From: Mesaphorura yosii
Taxonomy: Eukaryota; Arthropoda; Collembola; Poduromorpha; Tullbergiidae
DNA: 64,000 nucleotides
Assembly (NCBI GenBank): GCA_009869945.1
Contig: WIXG01000206.1
Coordinates: 62,001-126,000, forward strand
Direction: 5' to 3'
In this document: positions 40,701 to 52,712 of the stretch, piece after piece
Numbering within the stretch: position 1 is the first letter of the stretch
How the letters are laid out: every line of letters begins with the position of its first letter
Made by a program: the position numbers and the translations under genes
Notes under the pieces: model-generated
Databases searched by the model: none
Told to the model about the DNA's origin: nothing
Seen by the model: the letters and a program-made list of their open reading frames with translations, nothing else

Positions 40701-43700
40701 AGCACCAGCCTCAGCACTTGTACAAAGAGAGCCCAATAAAATGGTAATGGTAATGGGATAACGAGTTTACACGAAGTAACGAGTTGCAAATTGACATGGG
40801 CTGAAAGAAAAGATTGAAATTATAATAATGATGTGGAGAGATTTGCAAATTAAATCATGACAAGACTCCTGACTTGCCCATAACAATCGTATCAGCGCGT
40901 ATCGCACTACTGCACGAAATTAAAGGCTCACAATGTGTCATGAAATGAAAATCCTTATAATTAATTGCGGACACCATCAATCAGACTCGACAGCACCCAA
41001 CAACTGCATTGTTGCTGAATTCTAATGCATAAAGCACACGTAATAATTGTTAATAGATCGGTTGTATTAAAAAGAAATTTGAAATCATTATTGGACGTTT
41101 AGAAGGACACGTCAGGCCATAATTGCATTGAGGAGAGTGTAAATTACACATTTTCTGAGGAGAATCAAAGCCAAGTGCAGAACGGCAAAGCACGATGATG
41201 GCTGACGTGATGATAAATTTCTGACAAAAAGAAGCCTTTTGCTTTTTTGCTTTGAGCGAGCAGAACAGGAAATGAATGCTTCTTGTTTTGGTTCGTGTAT
41301 TCATTAATTACTATGATTTGTAATGCATTATTGTGCTGTGCTGCTGAACCAGAAGACGAATGGTCGGTCGCACAATGGAGCCACGTCAAAGAAACTGAAG
41401 ACTCATCCACTAATGCCCATGCACATGCAGAGCGGTAATGAAATGTTAGGCCAGAGAAGAAAAGAAAAAGTGACTCGCACATTTTTCAAGGGTTCTCGGA
41501 GGAGATGAATTGTTCTACGCTGCTGAGCACTACTGAATAAGACCAAGAACACACCTGGACAAAATAAGCGAAGGCTGAAATCGAATTAAGTAGCCAACGC
41601 AAAGAAACAGCCACTTGTGTTCTGTTGCATTATTGCTTTCTGGTGCTGCGCTGGGCTGGCTGGTGAATATTGCACAATAACAATGGTCCGACACACATTT
41701 GTCATCCGATGGGGGGCCACTTCTCTCGCGCACAGTGCAAACGATTTGAAAATGAGACCAAGACACGACACGACGCAGACAAGACACTTTAATTCCCATT
41801 CCCGCAGCAGTCAACTCCCGCAACAAAAATTATTCCACGGATTACACTCCGCACGTATTAAATCAAGGCCAACCGAGGCTTAAACTGCTTTGGACTTTGA
41901 ACCATAATTTGTGGTTTATCCGTGTCGAGCTGTTCGGATCGGATTAAGCATGCAACTCCATTTTCGAGTTGTTTCATTGCGTTATGTTGTCGGAGACAAA
42001 AGCTAATCTCCGGTTTAGCACGGCATGAGACATGAGATGGGCAAATGTTCTTAAGGGAGGGTCGGTCAAGCCAAGCCAAGCGATGGTTCTTTACAAGAGC
42101 ACAGGCAGCTGTGTTGGACGCTGACAAACAATAAGACGTCAAACTCAATATTCTCTCTGCACTGCCCTGCCTGAAGTAACAGCATAATGTCATCCTTAAT
42201 TGATCAGGACGCAAGACTCGATCAGGCGAAGCGAAAACTTGAACTTAGAAAAGTCAAGTCAGGTTTCAGCCTCAATCAGACGGCTCGAAACCCGAAGCCT
42301 ACTTCTTTTTTGCTCGCTTCCTACATTACTTCATTCTTCAATAGCTTGTCTCGGGCAACGCACAATTGCAATAATGTCAATAAGCTACGCAGTGATTTTT
42401 GATGTGATGTGACTGACAATGAGGACAGCAAGTAGGCTGTTGTTGGCTGTTGAACTTTACTTTACACATGTAAACTCATTCGCATATCGTGCATTGATTG
42501 CCTCCGTTGCGCTTGTACTTTATGTGAAATGTGAGTTTTGGAATCACTCAATAGACTCATCGAGTTGAGCATTGACAGAGTCAGACGTCAGCGTGAATTG
42601 CTGCAGTCAAACCGATTACACTTTATGACATGTCAATTATGCTGTAAATATTATGGCATGAATGCGCGCAGCAATGGCGATGCAAAAGCGAATGAATAGC
42701 TGATTATAAAGCCAAAGCAGAGTGCTCGGCTCAGCCGTCATCGGTGAAGGACTTGACTTGACTTAGCGTGGCGTGGCAGAGCTTTACAAGGTAATGACCT
42801 GGAATTCTGAAGAGAATAATTCATAATATTTACAATCGCAATCCTCTTGTCGGCACAGACCGACAGACAGGCACCGAAAGCTTTCACACATCTGGAGTTT
42901 TACAACCTGCGCTGTGCCGAACAACTGCGCTCAGCGCTACAGAGAGGAATACGACTAATAAAATACAAAATGACAATTTTATGGCATTACTTAGTTTATA
43001 TTATCCTGTCATTGAGCCCGTCCAATAAAAGCGGCTGCCGCGACGTCACGTCAAATGTGTCACAACATTGGAGAATTTGAATAGAGCAATAAAGCAAAGC
43101 CTACTCTGAGTAGGGCAACGAGTGACGAGCCGACAAGCACCGGATTACAGGCAACAAACGAGTTCATTGCAGTTGCAGGAGACTTAACATGTGCGTCAAA
43201 ACAGACTGACGCGACTTATATCGGGCATGTAGTACATCCGATCTGATTGCAGCCAGCGTTTTGTTATAATTCGATTCTACGAAACGCCGCATCGACTTCG
43301 ACTGGTCGCTGTCGTCAGCAACAAAACGAAAGCGTATTCAGCTCAGCTTTCCACTCATAACTTAATTTGCAACAAATTTTTGTGCACACACTGCCTGCAT
43401 GTATGATAATACATCCAATTTTCACATCGACGTCTATCCTTCCAGTAGCAGTAGCATTCAAGTTTATTCAGCTGTCCATGCTTTCGCCTTGCTATTTGTA
43501 CTGGCGTGAATACAAAGATCCCTGCATTTTCTTTCTCCACACTGTTTCAGCAGGTTCGACAGGCTTCAGCTCGCTCGCACTCCATGAAAATAATGAGTGA
43601 GGGTTGAAAAGTAGTAAAGCAGAAAAGCACGGACTTTTGTTGTTATTTTATGTGCTAAAAGAGAACCAAATACTAAAACGAACACGAAGACCGAAAAGGG

Positions 43701-43749
43701 TGGAAAGATTTTTTACTTGAACCCACACTCAACTCAACCCTGCAATTAT

Positions 43750-43767
43750 CAGGCCGGCCAGGCCAGG
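43750..43767. repeat. 18-bp dispersed duplicate, copy 2
   Basis: Exact match to 37559-37576 in the same orientation, with unrelated flanks. Confidence 0.7.
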
Positions 43768-46700
43768 GCCTCTGTCGTTCTGACGAGAGTTCATAAGGAC
43801 AGCATAGCAAAGTGACTGGACTAGCTTGCATTTCATTTAACTTCATTATTCACACAACACAGCACAGCTCGGCATGCAGTTTCCAGTGCCTGGTAATAAT
43901 GTTTTTGTTTGTGAGTTGATTTGTAGCAGCAGCCGACGAGTTTCTGTGCAGTGCCCAACTCGCTTTGCTTTGGAGTGAAGTGAAGAGGGCCGGAGGATGA
44001 CTGCGTTGGCTTGGCTGCGAGTGGAGCTTGACAGGAGAGGTTTGAAGTGTAGGAGAGAAGAATGGACAATTCACCGTCGGGGTCTTTTGTACTCCCATCG
44101 CGTAACAACAATGACGTTCATAAATTCTGACCACGACGTTGATGTATATGACCCGTCACTGACATGTTAAGTGCTTCCCTTCATCTCCTAACGACGACCC
44201 GCGCCTCAACACGCCCGAAAATGCAGCCAGCAGGAAACTTAAGTCACGCCACGGCCACGGCCCTTTTCCCAATGCCAACTGCAAGCAGCTTTTATAACTA
44301 TTTGCTGCTGCTTGCAGATTTCAATAATTTCAAGGCACAAAATTTCACCGTTAAGAACATTTTATTTTAGCACACAAATCCAAACGTTCTAAGAAGATAT
44401 ATGTCGTCATACTTGGGTTAAAGTTTCTGTAATGCAGTCTTTATTTAAAATATTTTGATTTATGATCCTTGGCAAATTGATACAAACAACTAGCACGCAT
44501 GCACGGACGCACGCATGAAACAAGCAACAATATCTGTACTTGATCATCACCTCCTCGTGTAATATCAGCCCGGCCAACACAACGACAAAGCGAATTCGTT
44601 GTCATTGTCTGCTCTGCGAGATGATCTGATCAGTAATGCAAAATGAATTGCAGTATCAAAGTGTAGGCAGGCAGGCACTGAAAACGACCGGCCGATCGAC
44701 GAGCAGCGAGCAGCATCACAGAGACGATCTCTCCCTCATTTCACTATTTAATTTGTACTGCATTACATTAATGAATATCTCTGACCTATAAAAGTGTGAC
44801 CCGAACGAACCAGCACGTGTCTCTTTCTCTTAATGACCGAAGAGAAATGTCAGTCAAAACTCGTTGGGAAAACTCGCGAACAAAAGCACAGACAGCTTTT
44901 GCTGGCGTCTGCGCCTGAGTCGCGCATCGCAATTGCAATAAATTATGATTTCTTTTTATTTAACTTCAGTAATTCAATTATGCTTGAACTTGGCGAGACA
45001 GGGCAGGCAGAGAATTCATTAATTTCTCGCTGTGCCGCGCTGCATTTGCATTTTGAAGTCCAATGCTGTGATTTTCGATTTAAAACGTTGTAAATAATAA
45101 TTACCTCAGCGCTGTGATTGAGACGACGTGTTTACATTTCAGATGAGCTGTCGGAAGAGTCGGAACGCAGCATCAGCAAGACAGGCAGAAGAGAAGAGAA
45201 GATTACACAAGGAAGCAATCACATCGCTGAAGAAAAGAAACGCCCGACCGAACACGGCACACATGCACGAGTGTCCTTGTCAGAGGATGATAAATGAGGA
45301 GTGTATGAAAGGAAAAATATGTGTCATCCTCATCAGCATCGCACATCTTCGTGATTTGTGATCAGACCAGAAGTACACGTACGCATACACATTGAAATGC
45401 AAGACCACTGCATATTGCATTACACATGAATGACGACAATGTGGAGTTGTCAACATCAATTTCTGCTGCTTTGTTGTACCAAATAATTAATCATCTTCCC
45501 CAAATGCGATGCATGTAGACCAAGTCAGTGAAACTGTGAGACTGAGTTTGGCTTGGCTTGTCTGCGATTGCTTGACCATAAGACAATATTTTACTCCCGC
45601 GAGATTCAAACAAACGGCCATGATTGTCTGATTACTGATTGTACAAATGCAGTTGCACGTGATTTTATTTAACCGCACTCGCAGCACAACAATTGTTTAC
45701 CCTTGCGTATTGTAATAGCATTCAAGGGGCTGTCAATTGCGTTGCGTACCGGCAACGTAATCGCTCAGGAAGAAACCCTCCAATACTCAACCACAAGAAA
45801 ATTCCGCCTCGCATACGCTTCGCGTACGTGCAATCATTCCAAAATCGCAAAGGTTACATTCCAACAATGAACCGCAACCGCTGCTGCCTCATGCCGCGCT
45901 GGCGCTTTTAATTTCCATTGTGAACTGATTGAAGTAAAGTATTTACTTCCGAACGATTTACTAAGCCCGTTGTGGTGCTCGTGCTCGCAGTCTATTGAAT
46001 TAGTTGATATTCATAATTGAATTAAATTCTCATTTCCTGTTTCTGCCTGGGCACCGTCAGTCACCAGTCATTCACTCATTTCTTAATGCACGGCACGCCA
46101 CGCCAAGCAATTACACACTGTTGACTGTCAACAACCCTCAATGAATCCTGTGCTTAAATGGCAATTATTTCACCGGGTGCACGGCACGGCCCGACCAGGT
46201 GTTTTCTGCACTGAATGACTCCACCAATCCCCTTTCACAAGAATTAGTTCTTAGCTTTACTCCGTGTCGTAATTTAGTGGTTGAGGGTGAAAGCCGCAAG
46301 CAGCAGGAAACTAAATCTTACACAATTTTTTGTGAAACATAAATCGGGAAGTGAATTGGGAACTTGAGAGTCGAGAAGAGCATTCAGCCTCCACTTCACT
46401 TGAACCAGCAGTAGTAGTGTTTCAGCATCAGTCGCAATATTGCCAGGCTCATCTTTCGTCATCAATGTCAGCCAGCAGTCAGGCATTCCCGTCTGCCGTG
46501 TCCCGTGATACGCATAAGACGAGAAGATGGATGGACGGATCGACTGGATGAATGATGATGATGATATTGTAACATGTGTAATATTCCATAAGCTCGAAGC
46601 CCGCTGCAGTACGGAGAAGTAATTTACAGTTTGCATCTCTCTTCACACCTCATTCATCATCATTTACAATAGACAAACCATGAAGTCAAGACAAGGGCGT

Positions 46701-47079
46701 GTTTCTCTTTTGACTTGACTCTCCGTGCAGTGCTATGCTTCTCTAAACCAAAAAATGATTCTATTTTCCACACGTAGCCTAGACGGTACAGAAGGATGAG
46801 TGGCAGGCATGAAGCATTAGGATAATGGTATTGATCAAGGTGAAAACACATTGTCACGACATGCACGAAAGATATTTATAATAATCATAATTCCCGTGCC
46901 ATAACTCGTAACTGACTGCCAGGCCCTTAAATGCGTAAAGGCATAAGGCACTGTGCTCGTGCATTACTCGCTATTGCTGGGATGTTCGTAGCAGCCCAGC
47001 AATCAGAAGATGATGACTCTTCCATCATCATTTTCCAGTTTTTATCTTATCACTATAATTATTCAGAGAAAGAACCATT

Positions 47080-47096
47080 GCAGTGCAGTGCAGTGC
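47080..47096. repeat. (GCAGT)n pentanucleotide repeat
   Basis: More than three perfect GCAGT units, with further partial copies shortly downstream. Confidence 0.8.
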
Positions 47097-47927
47097 TTCA
47101 CAGCGCAGTGAACGATGATGGAAGGAATTTGAGTGCGAAGCGATGATGATGCTCTGACATAATTCTGTCCCTGTTCCTACTCTGCTCTGCTCTCCTTTCC
47201 CATCACTCATAATTATGTGCGTTAACTACCACCATCGACTACCTTTAACGCTGACGCTGACACTGACACTCTGGCCAGAATTTACTTCAAGACGGATAGC
47301 CCCACTAATGAGGAGGCTTAAATGATTAATTACACTGCTGCGCTGCTCTAAAGTCTCAAGCTCTGCTCTGCTTGAGCCTCCGATCCTACTAACTAAACTA
47401 AGCGTCGGTTTTTACATTTGAGACCTTGAATTGCAAAAGGTTGCACGTGAGATGAGTCAGCGTCTTAAATTCGCTGCCCTCCAAACTGCATTCGGTTTTA
47501 TAATTCACACTTGCTGTCATTTCGCATTTTCAACAATTTTTCATGACTAATTAACCGTTACTGTGAAGCCTTTTCACTGCCTACCATCATCGCGTCATCA
47601 TTATTCTTCTCTTCTCCGTGCCGTATGCCTGCCTTTAATTCGTCATGCAGTCCTTCTTTGATCGCGCCTGTGCCCGTTGCGTTCTTATTCGCGGTACACG
47701 CATTTAAGCAGCTTGAAGCGTTAATGCGCTAATGGCCTTCGATGATCGCTCACTCGCGCGTTCGTCTGTGTTTGCACAGTGCCAGCACAACATTCATCAA
47801 CATTAGATTTACGATTAGAAATGGTTACGAATTTGAATTTGAATTGGAGACTGGCTTGGCATTTGTTTGCTTGCGCTGCGCTGCGTTGTTGACAAATGAC
47901 CAACGCATTTCGACGTGAGGTTAACTT

Positions 47928-47953
47928 CCAAGCCAAGTCAAGCCAAGCCAAGT
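47928..47953. repeat. (CCAAG)n pentanucleotide repeat
   Basis: Five CCAAG units, one of them altered to TCAAG. Confidence 0.8.
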
Positions 47954-50900
47954 CTCTGTCATAATCGTCATCGTCATGAATAATGCCAGCTATCATTTGC
48001 CACTCGCATAATTAAAATATTCATACAAAACTGTGACTGCGATTGCGAGTTTGATATAAAGACCGCGTGCAGAGTGCAATGCAGAGTCCATTTCCATTCC
48101 CTGCCGCTAACCAGCGTTGAATTTGACGTGTGTACGAGCAGACAGCAGAGCATAAGACACATTAATTTGATTTCAAAGCAAACGAAATAACAATAACGAT
48201 AAATTGCCCTTTTTGTAATAAATATTTCGTGTATTTTGTATTTGTATTTTGTACTTGTCATGTCCCGTGTCTCCTCGTCTCTTAACTTATGATTGAGAAA
48301 TATGATCCGCCTCTGAAGGCCAGGACAACTGTCATTAAAAATTCAAAATCGTCTCGACTCAACTCATAAATCTTACGCACGGGTCGTACTTAATGTCAGC
48401 CGATTCAAAAGCCAAACACCAGGACATCAATACCAACTTGAAGTTTCGCCTAGCTTGACAATAAACTTTATTAAACCTTACACACGTCACGTATCACGTT
48501 GACTCTTCCTTCCTTGTTATATCTATCATTCTAGATGCTTATCGCACCCGTGCCCGCGACTGTGTCAGTTGAGTGTATCAAATTCTTATCGCCGCGCCGA
48601 TTTAAAAATTGATAAGTTTCAGATTTACAATCAGTCGAAGGGTTTCTCTTTTTATTGCTACCCGCTCACGCATTTAAATTTGACTGCTGAAATTAAATAC
48701 TCAAACTGCACGCACCCAGTCTCGCAATGCACAATAAAATTGGAAATCGCGTGTCGAGGCACCGAACAATTCGAAGCGGGACACCGAGAAATGCGAATGC
48801 GGAGCAGTTCCTCCGGAATACCAATTGCCATAAATTCTCACTTGATTCACATACGTGTTCATAAATCCAGGCGAGCACGCTTTTTTGTTAGCATCCATTA
48901 ATACGGAATTCAGCATTGCGCTCGATATGAATTACACGCATCCACATAAATGTCACACACGACGCGCCGCGGAGTGCGGAGGGGAATTTTATTTTAAAGT
49001 ATTGCGGATCAAATTCAGTGATTATTTATTGTCAGAGGCGAGAAAGGAGAAAGGGGAATTCAGAATTTTAAATGATTTAAACTCGGGGCTGCCACCAGCC
49101 AACAATGAAAATGACGAGGAAGAAAGTGCAAGGAAAAAGAAATCTCGCCTGCACAGCGCGCTCGGCAGCGTTCTCGCATTAATTTCGGTGTGCCACACCA
49201 CATTAAATATTTCTCGTTTGTGTGTCCCATGCGGATCATTTTAAAGTTTTCAAACAAATTGGACACGGACGTCATGAATAAATTTTTCAGGTTATTACGA
49301 CACTTTTTATGATGCGTTTGGCGCGCTGCGTTGCATGAATCATGTGTACACAGTCACGCAGACATTGGGCAAATGAAGGTCGCAGCTGCTGCCTTCCTTG
49401 CATCAGCCGCCACGCCGCCGTCAACATCAACTTGTTATTTTGCGATGACAGTTTAAAGATGTATAATTTCCACGGAGAGCAAGCGTAATGCAGCATATTG
49501 TCAAAGTCAACGTCAAGTCAAGCCAAGGCAGTCACTGTCAATCAAACTCGCGTTCAGAGTTTCTTCATTGTCTTGAAATCTAATTAACTTTTACGCAATC
49601 CTGCCTGCCTGCTTTGATTGAGTTGGCAATCACAATTTGCAATCGAAATCTCGACTTGGATCAGAGGCACTTCAGACGATAGACGAATACTGATGCTGAG
49701 GGACTGACTGATTGGCTTTCTTCGAGTGCGTGCGAAATGTTTACGCGACGCACTGACATTCTCGGCGCAAACATTGAAATTGGGGAGATCGGTGTAATTA
49801 CTCACACAGGCAAGACAAACGCAAAGGCAAGGTGGCTTTCGTATCCCGCTTTGAAATCCAATACTCAGCGAAACAGCGAAGAATTAGCGCACACGTCGAG
49901 ATGAAGTTGATACGTATGTTTGATGATGTAAAGTTGATGGTAAACTTTGCATAATAATCAAAGTCAGTTTATTTTTCTTGCATATTAGTTGTGTTGTGTC
50001 TTTTGCCTTTGCACGTTTGCGTGTTTGCGTTTGATGGGACGTCAGTCAGTGTAGAAGAAGAGAAAGAAATGCCTCGCAGTTGGAGACTTATGAGACACAG
50101 GCGGAGGTCTTCGCGCAATGCAAAAGGGAATGAAATATTCAGAGTTGATGCTCGAAGTTTGATTTTCTGATTGCCAGGCAGAGCAGTGAGCAAGCAGCTT
50201 AACTTGAATTGTGATGATGGCTTGTTTGATTACGTGTCATCTTGTCCTCAATCTCCTGCCATGCTAGCCTTATCAATCATTAATTTGCCACGTGCATTGT
50301 GCATGACGAACGAGTCCGAATATTCCGAATTCGCAGACAGAACGGATGTTTAAAGATTAGCATGCCAAGCCTAGCAGCACTCATGAGTCGCGACACGATG
50401 CAGAACAGCTTCATATCGGTTTTAAATTAACGTTGTAATTCCTGCCACTGCGCTGCCATCCGAATTAAGTCAGGTCACAGTTGCCTCGCACGTCGCGACA
50501 ATCGTATAAATCATTCACGAGTCGTTTCCTCCAAACGCAATTAAACTAAATAATAATTTCATACCCTCGTATACCTTCTTCGAGGGTAGCATAGAAGAAA
50601 GATGGGTAGAGTGTCTCATGAATATACATTGCCATATTATCCGAATCATCCGAATGCGGATGCCCGCTTCTTCTTCCACTGCTGTTGCTGTACGATCACG
50701 TGTCCTGAATTTATTTGGAGTAATCGCGGACGAGGTACTAGAAAGAAAGAGTTGAGTCATACTCCTATTAATTTGCTGTTCTAGTTCAGGTACTCAAATG
50801 TAGGTTGCTGTGTTCTGCGTTGTTGAATGTGCCTTTTGCAATTTGAGAAGGAAATCAGAGCGAGCGGCGGAAGTGCAGAACCCGAAGCAGTTTCAGTCGA

Positions 50901-51164
50901 GTCGACATGAAAGGGAAAACGAGTAAATGAGCTTTAGGTGGAAACTGGAACTAGACACATTAAATGATGAATGAGAAGTCATCAATCAGAGTTGTCACGA
51001 AATCCACTGCGAACTGCCTGGTTCAAGGCAGGCAGGCAGAGGAAGTCGAAGTCGAAGTGAGGTCGGTCGATCGCTGAATGGTGAATTCCAGACGAGTCTT
51101 GCCTACCTTCGCCTGTTCGTCTTCTACAACTGCTACTGTCATTACGTCTTTACACCGCATCCGT

Positions 51165-51183
51165 GCCAAGCCAAGCCAAGCCA
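51165..51183. repeat. (GCCAA)n pentanucleotide repeat
   Basis: Nearly four perfect GCCAA units, the same family as 47928-47953. Confidence 0.85.
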
Positions 51184-52712
51184 CAGCTCGGCCGAGTGAC
51201 GTGACATGTCAGTGACAAAGTAATGATGCTTTTTACCCTGCTCCTGCTCCAAGAGATAAAGGTAGTCCGTCTAGTCTAGTGTTTAGTCTAGTTTGAGGAT
51301 GGGTTTCTTTCTTTTCTTCTCACTTCCTCTGCCAACGCAGTGCACGCACGGCGTAATTCTTAAGTGACACGAACAAGATTAGGTGCGAGTGTCAAGTGCG
51401 AAAAGACATTAGATCGTCGCGAACAAATGTTCGAGCTTAGCCAAGTCAGTAACAGTAACCCAAATGCTTTCGACGTCAAATCACGAATTCTGCAGAGTGC
51501 AGATGAATCGGCAGCCGAGTTCTTGGAATGAGAATCCAAATCGAACAGATTTGGTCGTGAGGACGTCAATTTCAAGTTTAATATGAAGACGAAGACACAC
51601 ACCTTCGCACGGTCGGCTTTCCTTGTCAGCTGTCTCAATTCACGGTGTTGGATTTCGTTATCATTTTTCTTTCGACCTCGTTCATTCATTAATCTGGAAA
51701 CTAACCCTGTAATTTCCTCGTGTATTGTCAATCCCACGCAACACACAATTTCAATACGCAATTCACAATAATCACACACCAAACTAATTCGTGGTTCAAG
51801 AGCATCCTTTCGCCTGAGCGGTCGGGTCCTTCAATTCGAATCCCAATTCCAACTCATTATGCAATTATACGGGCAATTAGAGATGTGAAACGCATAGTCC
51901 TCAGATTACCAACAGAGCGACAATCCATTCTAAACTAAATACGGCGATATCGGAACATTTGAGCTTCATCATCCTTCTAAGTTGCAAGTAGACCAGGGCA
52001 GCCTCCCTTTTCTTTATCTTGCAGCAACCCTTTCGATAAATCCTTTCTGCTCGTCCGCCGTCCGCTATGCGCTGCAACGTAAACACCAACTTCCTGTGTT
52101 GAGCCGGGTCGTTATTAATAAGCAAAAGCAATACGCACAATGCAATGAATGTCTACTCCTTTCCTTTGACATGCCGATGCTGATTGTGTGTCATGCCGCA
52201 AAGCGATTGTATAGACTGGTGAATCAGTGCGACTTAACGAGATAATAATAGTGCACGCACATGCGGAACTTGTCTACTTGTCTACAGAGAGGACGTAGAC
52301 GCGAGTTTTGTTTTTCTTTATCTTTATGAATTTCACTGCACTGTACCAGGCTGGAGAATGCACCAAATCCGAACAAATGGTTCTTGTTAACTATCTTAAT
52401 AAACTTCTCCCACCCAGCGCCAGTTTGAGCTGCCGAAATTGGTGAACTGGAGCATCGAAAGAAAATGCTTCCGAATTGGGCTATTTAACTCCGTTTGAAG
52501 TTGTCTCTATACCACCAAATCGACTGCGCCTTGCCATGCGGCCGATTACCGAGCACTACCCGCCGTAAAATATCTCGAACCACTTTCCTCTTACGCAACA
52601 GTTTTTCAAAAGGTACATCGTGTTCACTCAGCTCGATGTGTTCCATCGTTTGTTAAACAAGCATTTGAACAATGAATTTAACACTCCGGACCAATCTTCA
52701 CCGTGACCTGTG

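Larger units (their letters stand above)
30712..52712. other. Gene desert upstream of the noc-like gene and the LIM gene
   Basis: About 22 kb with no supported gene. The first several hundred bases upstream of 30711 should contain the noc-like 5' UTR and promoter; I see no convincing TATA box. A 139-codon plus-strand frame at 30985-31404 lies over this probable 5' UTR and has no domain. The rest holds short tandem repeats, five of the eight GGCCGGCC palindromes, and an 18-bp exact duplicate at 37559-37576 and 43750-43767. By position it could hold enhancers of the noc-like gene, which is inference only. No transposable element ends or protein domains were recognised. Confidence 0.55.

Noticed and set aside
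48855-49244. 129-codon plus-strand open frame with an acidic-basic stretch
   Set aside because: The charged stretch comes from a purine-rich run. There is no domain and no conserved-looking motif.
51815-51850. TTCGAATCCC string resembling a tRNA B box
   Set aside because: No A box at the right distance and no cloverleaf could be drawn around it.
52444-52564. Short frame with a faint resemblance to the tail of a retroelement integrase
   Set aside because: Only about 40 residues, one loose string match, no flanking parts and no terminal repeats. Not enough to name an element.
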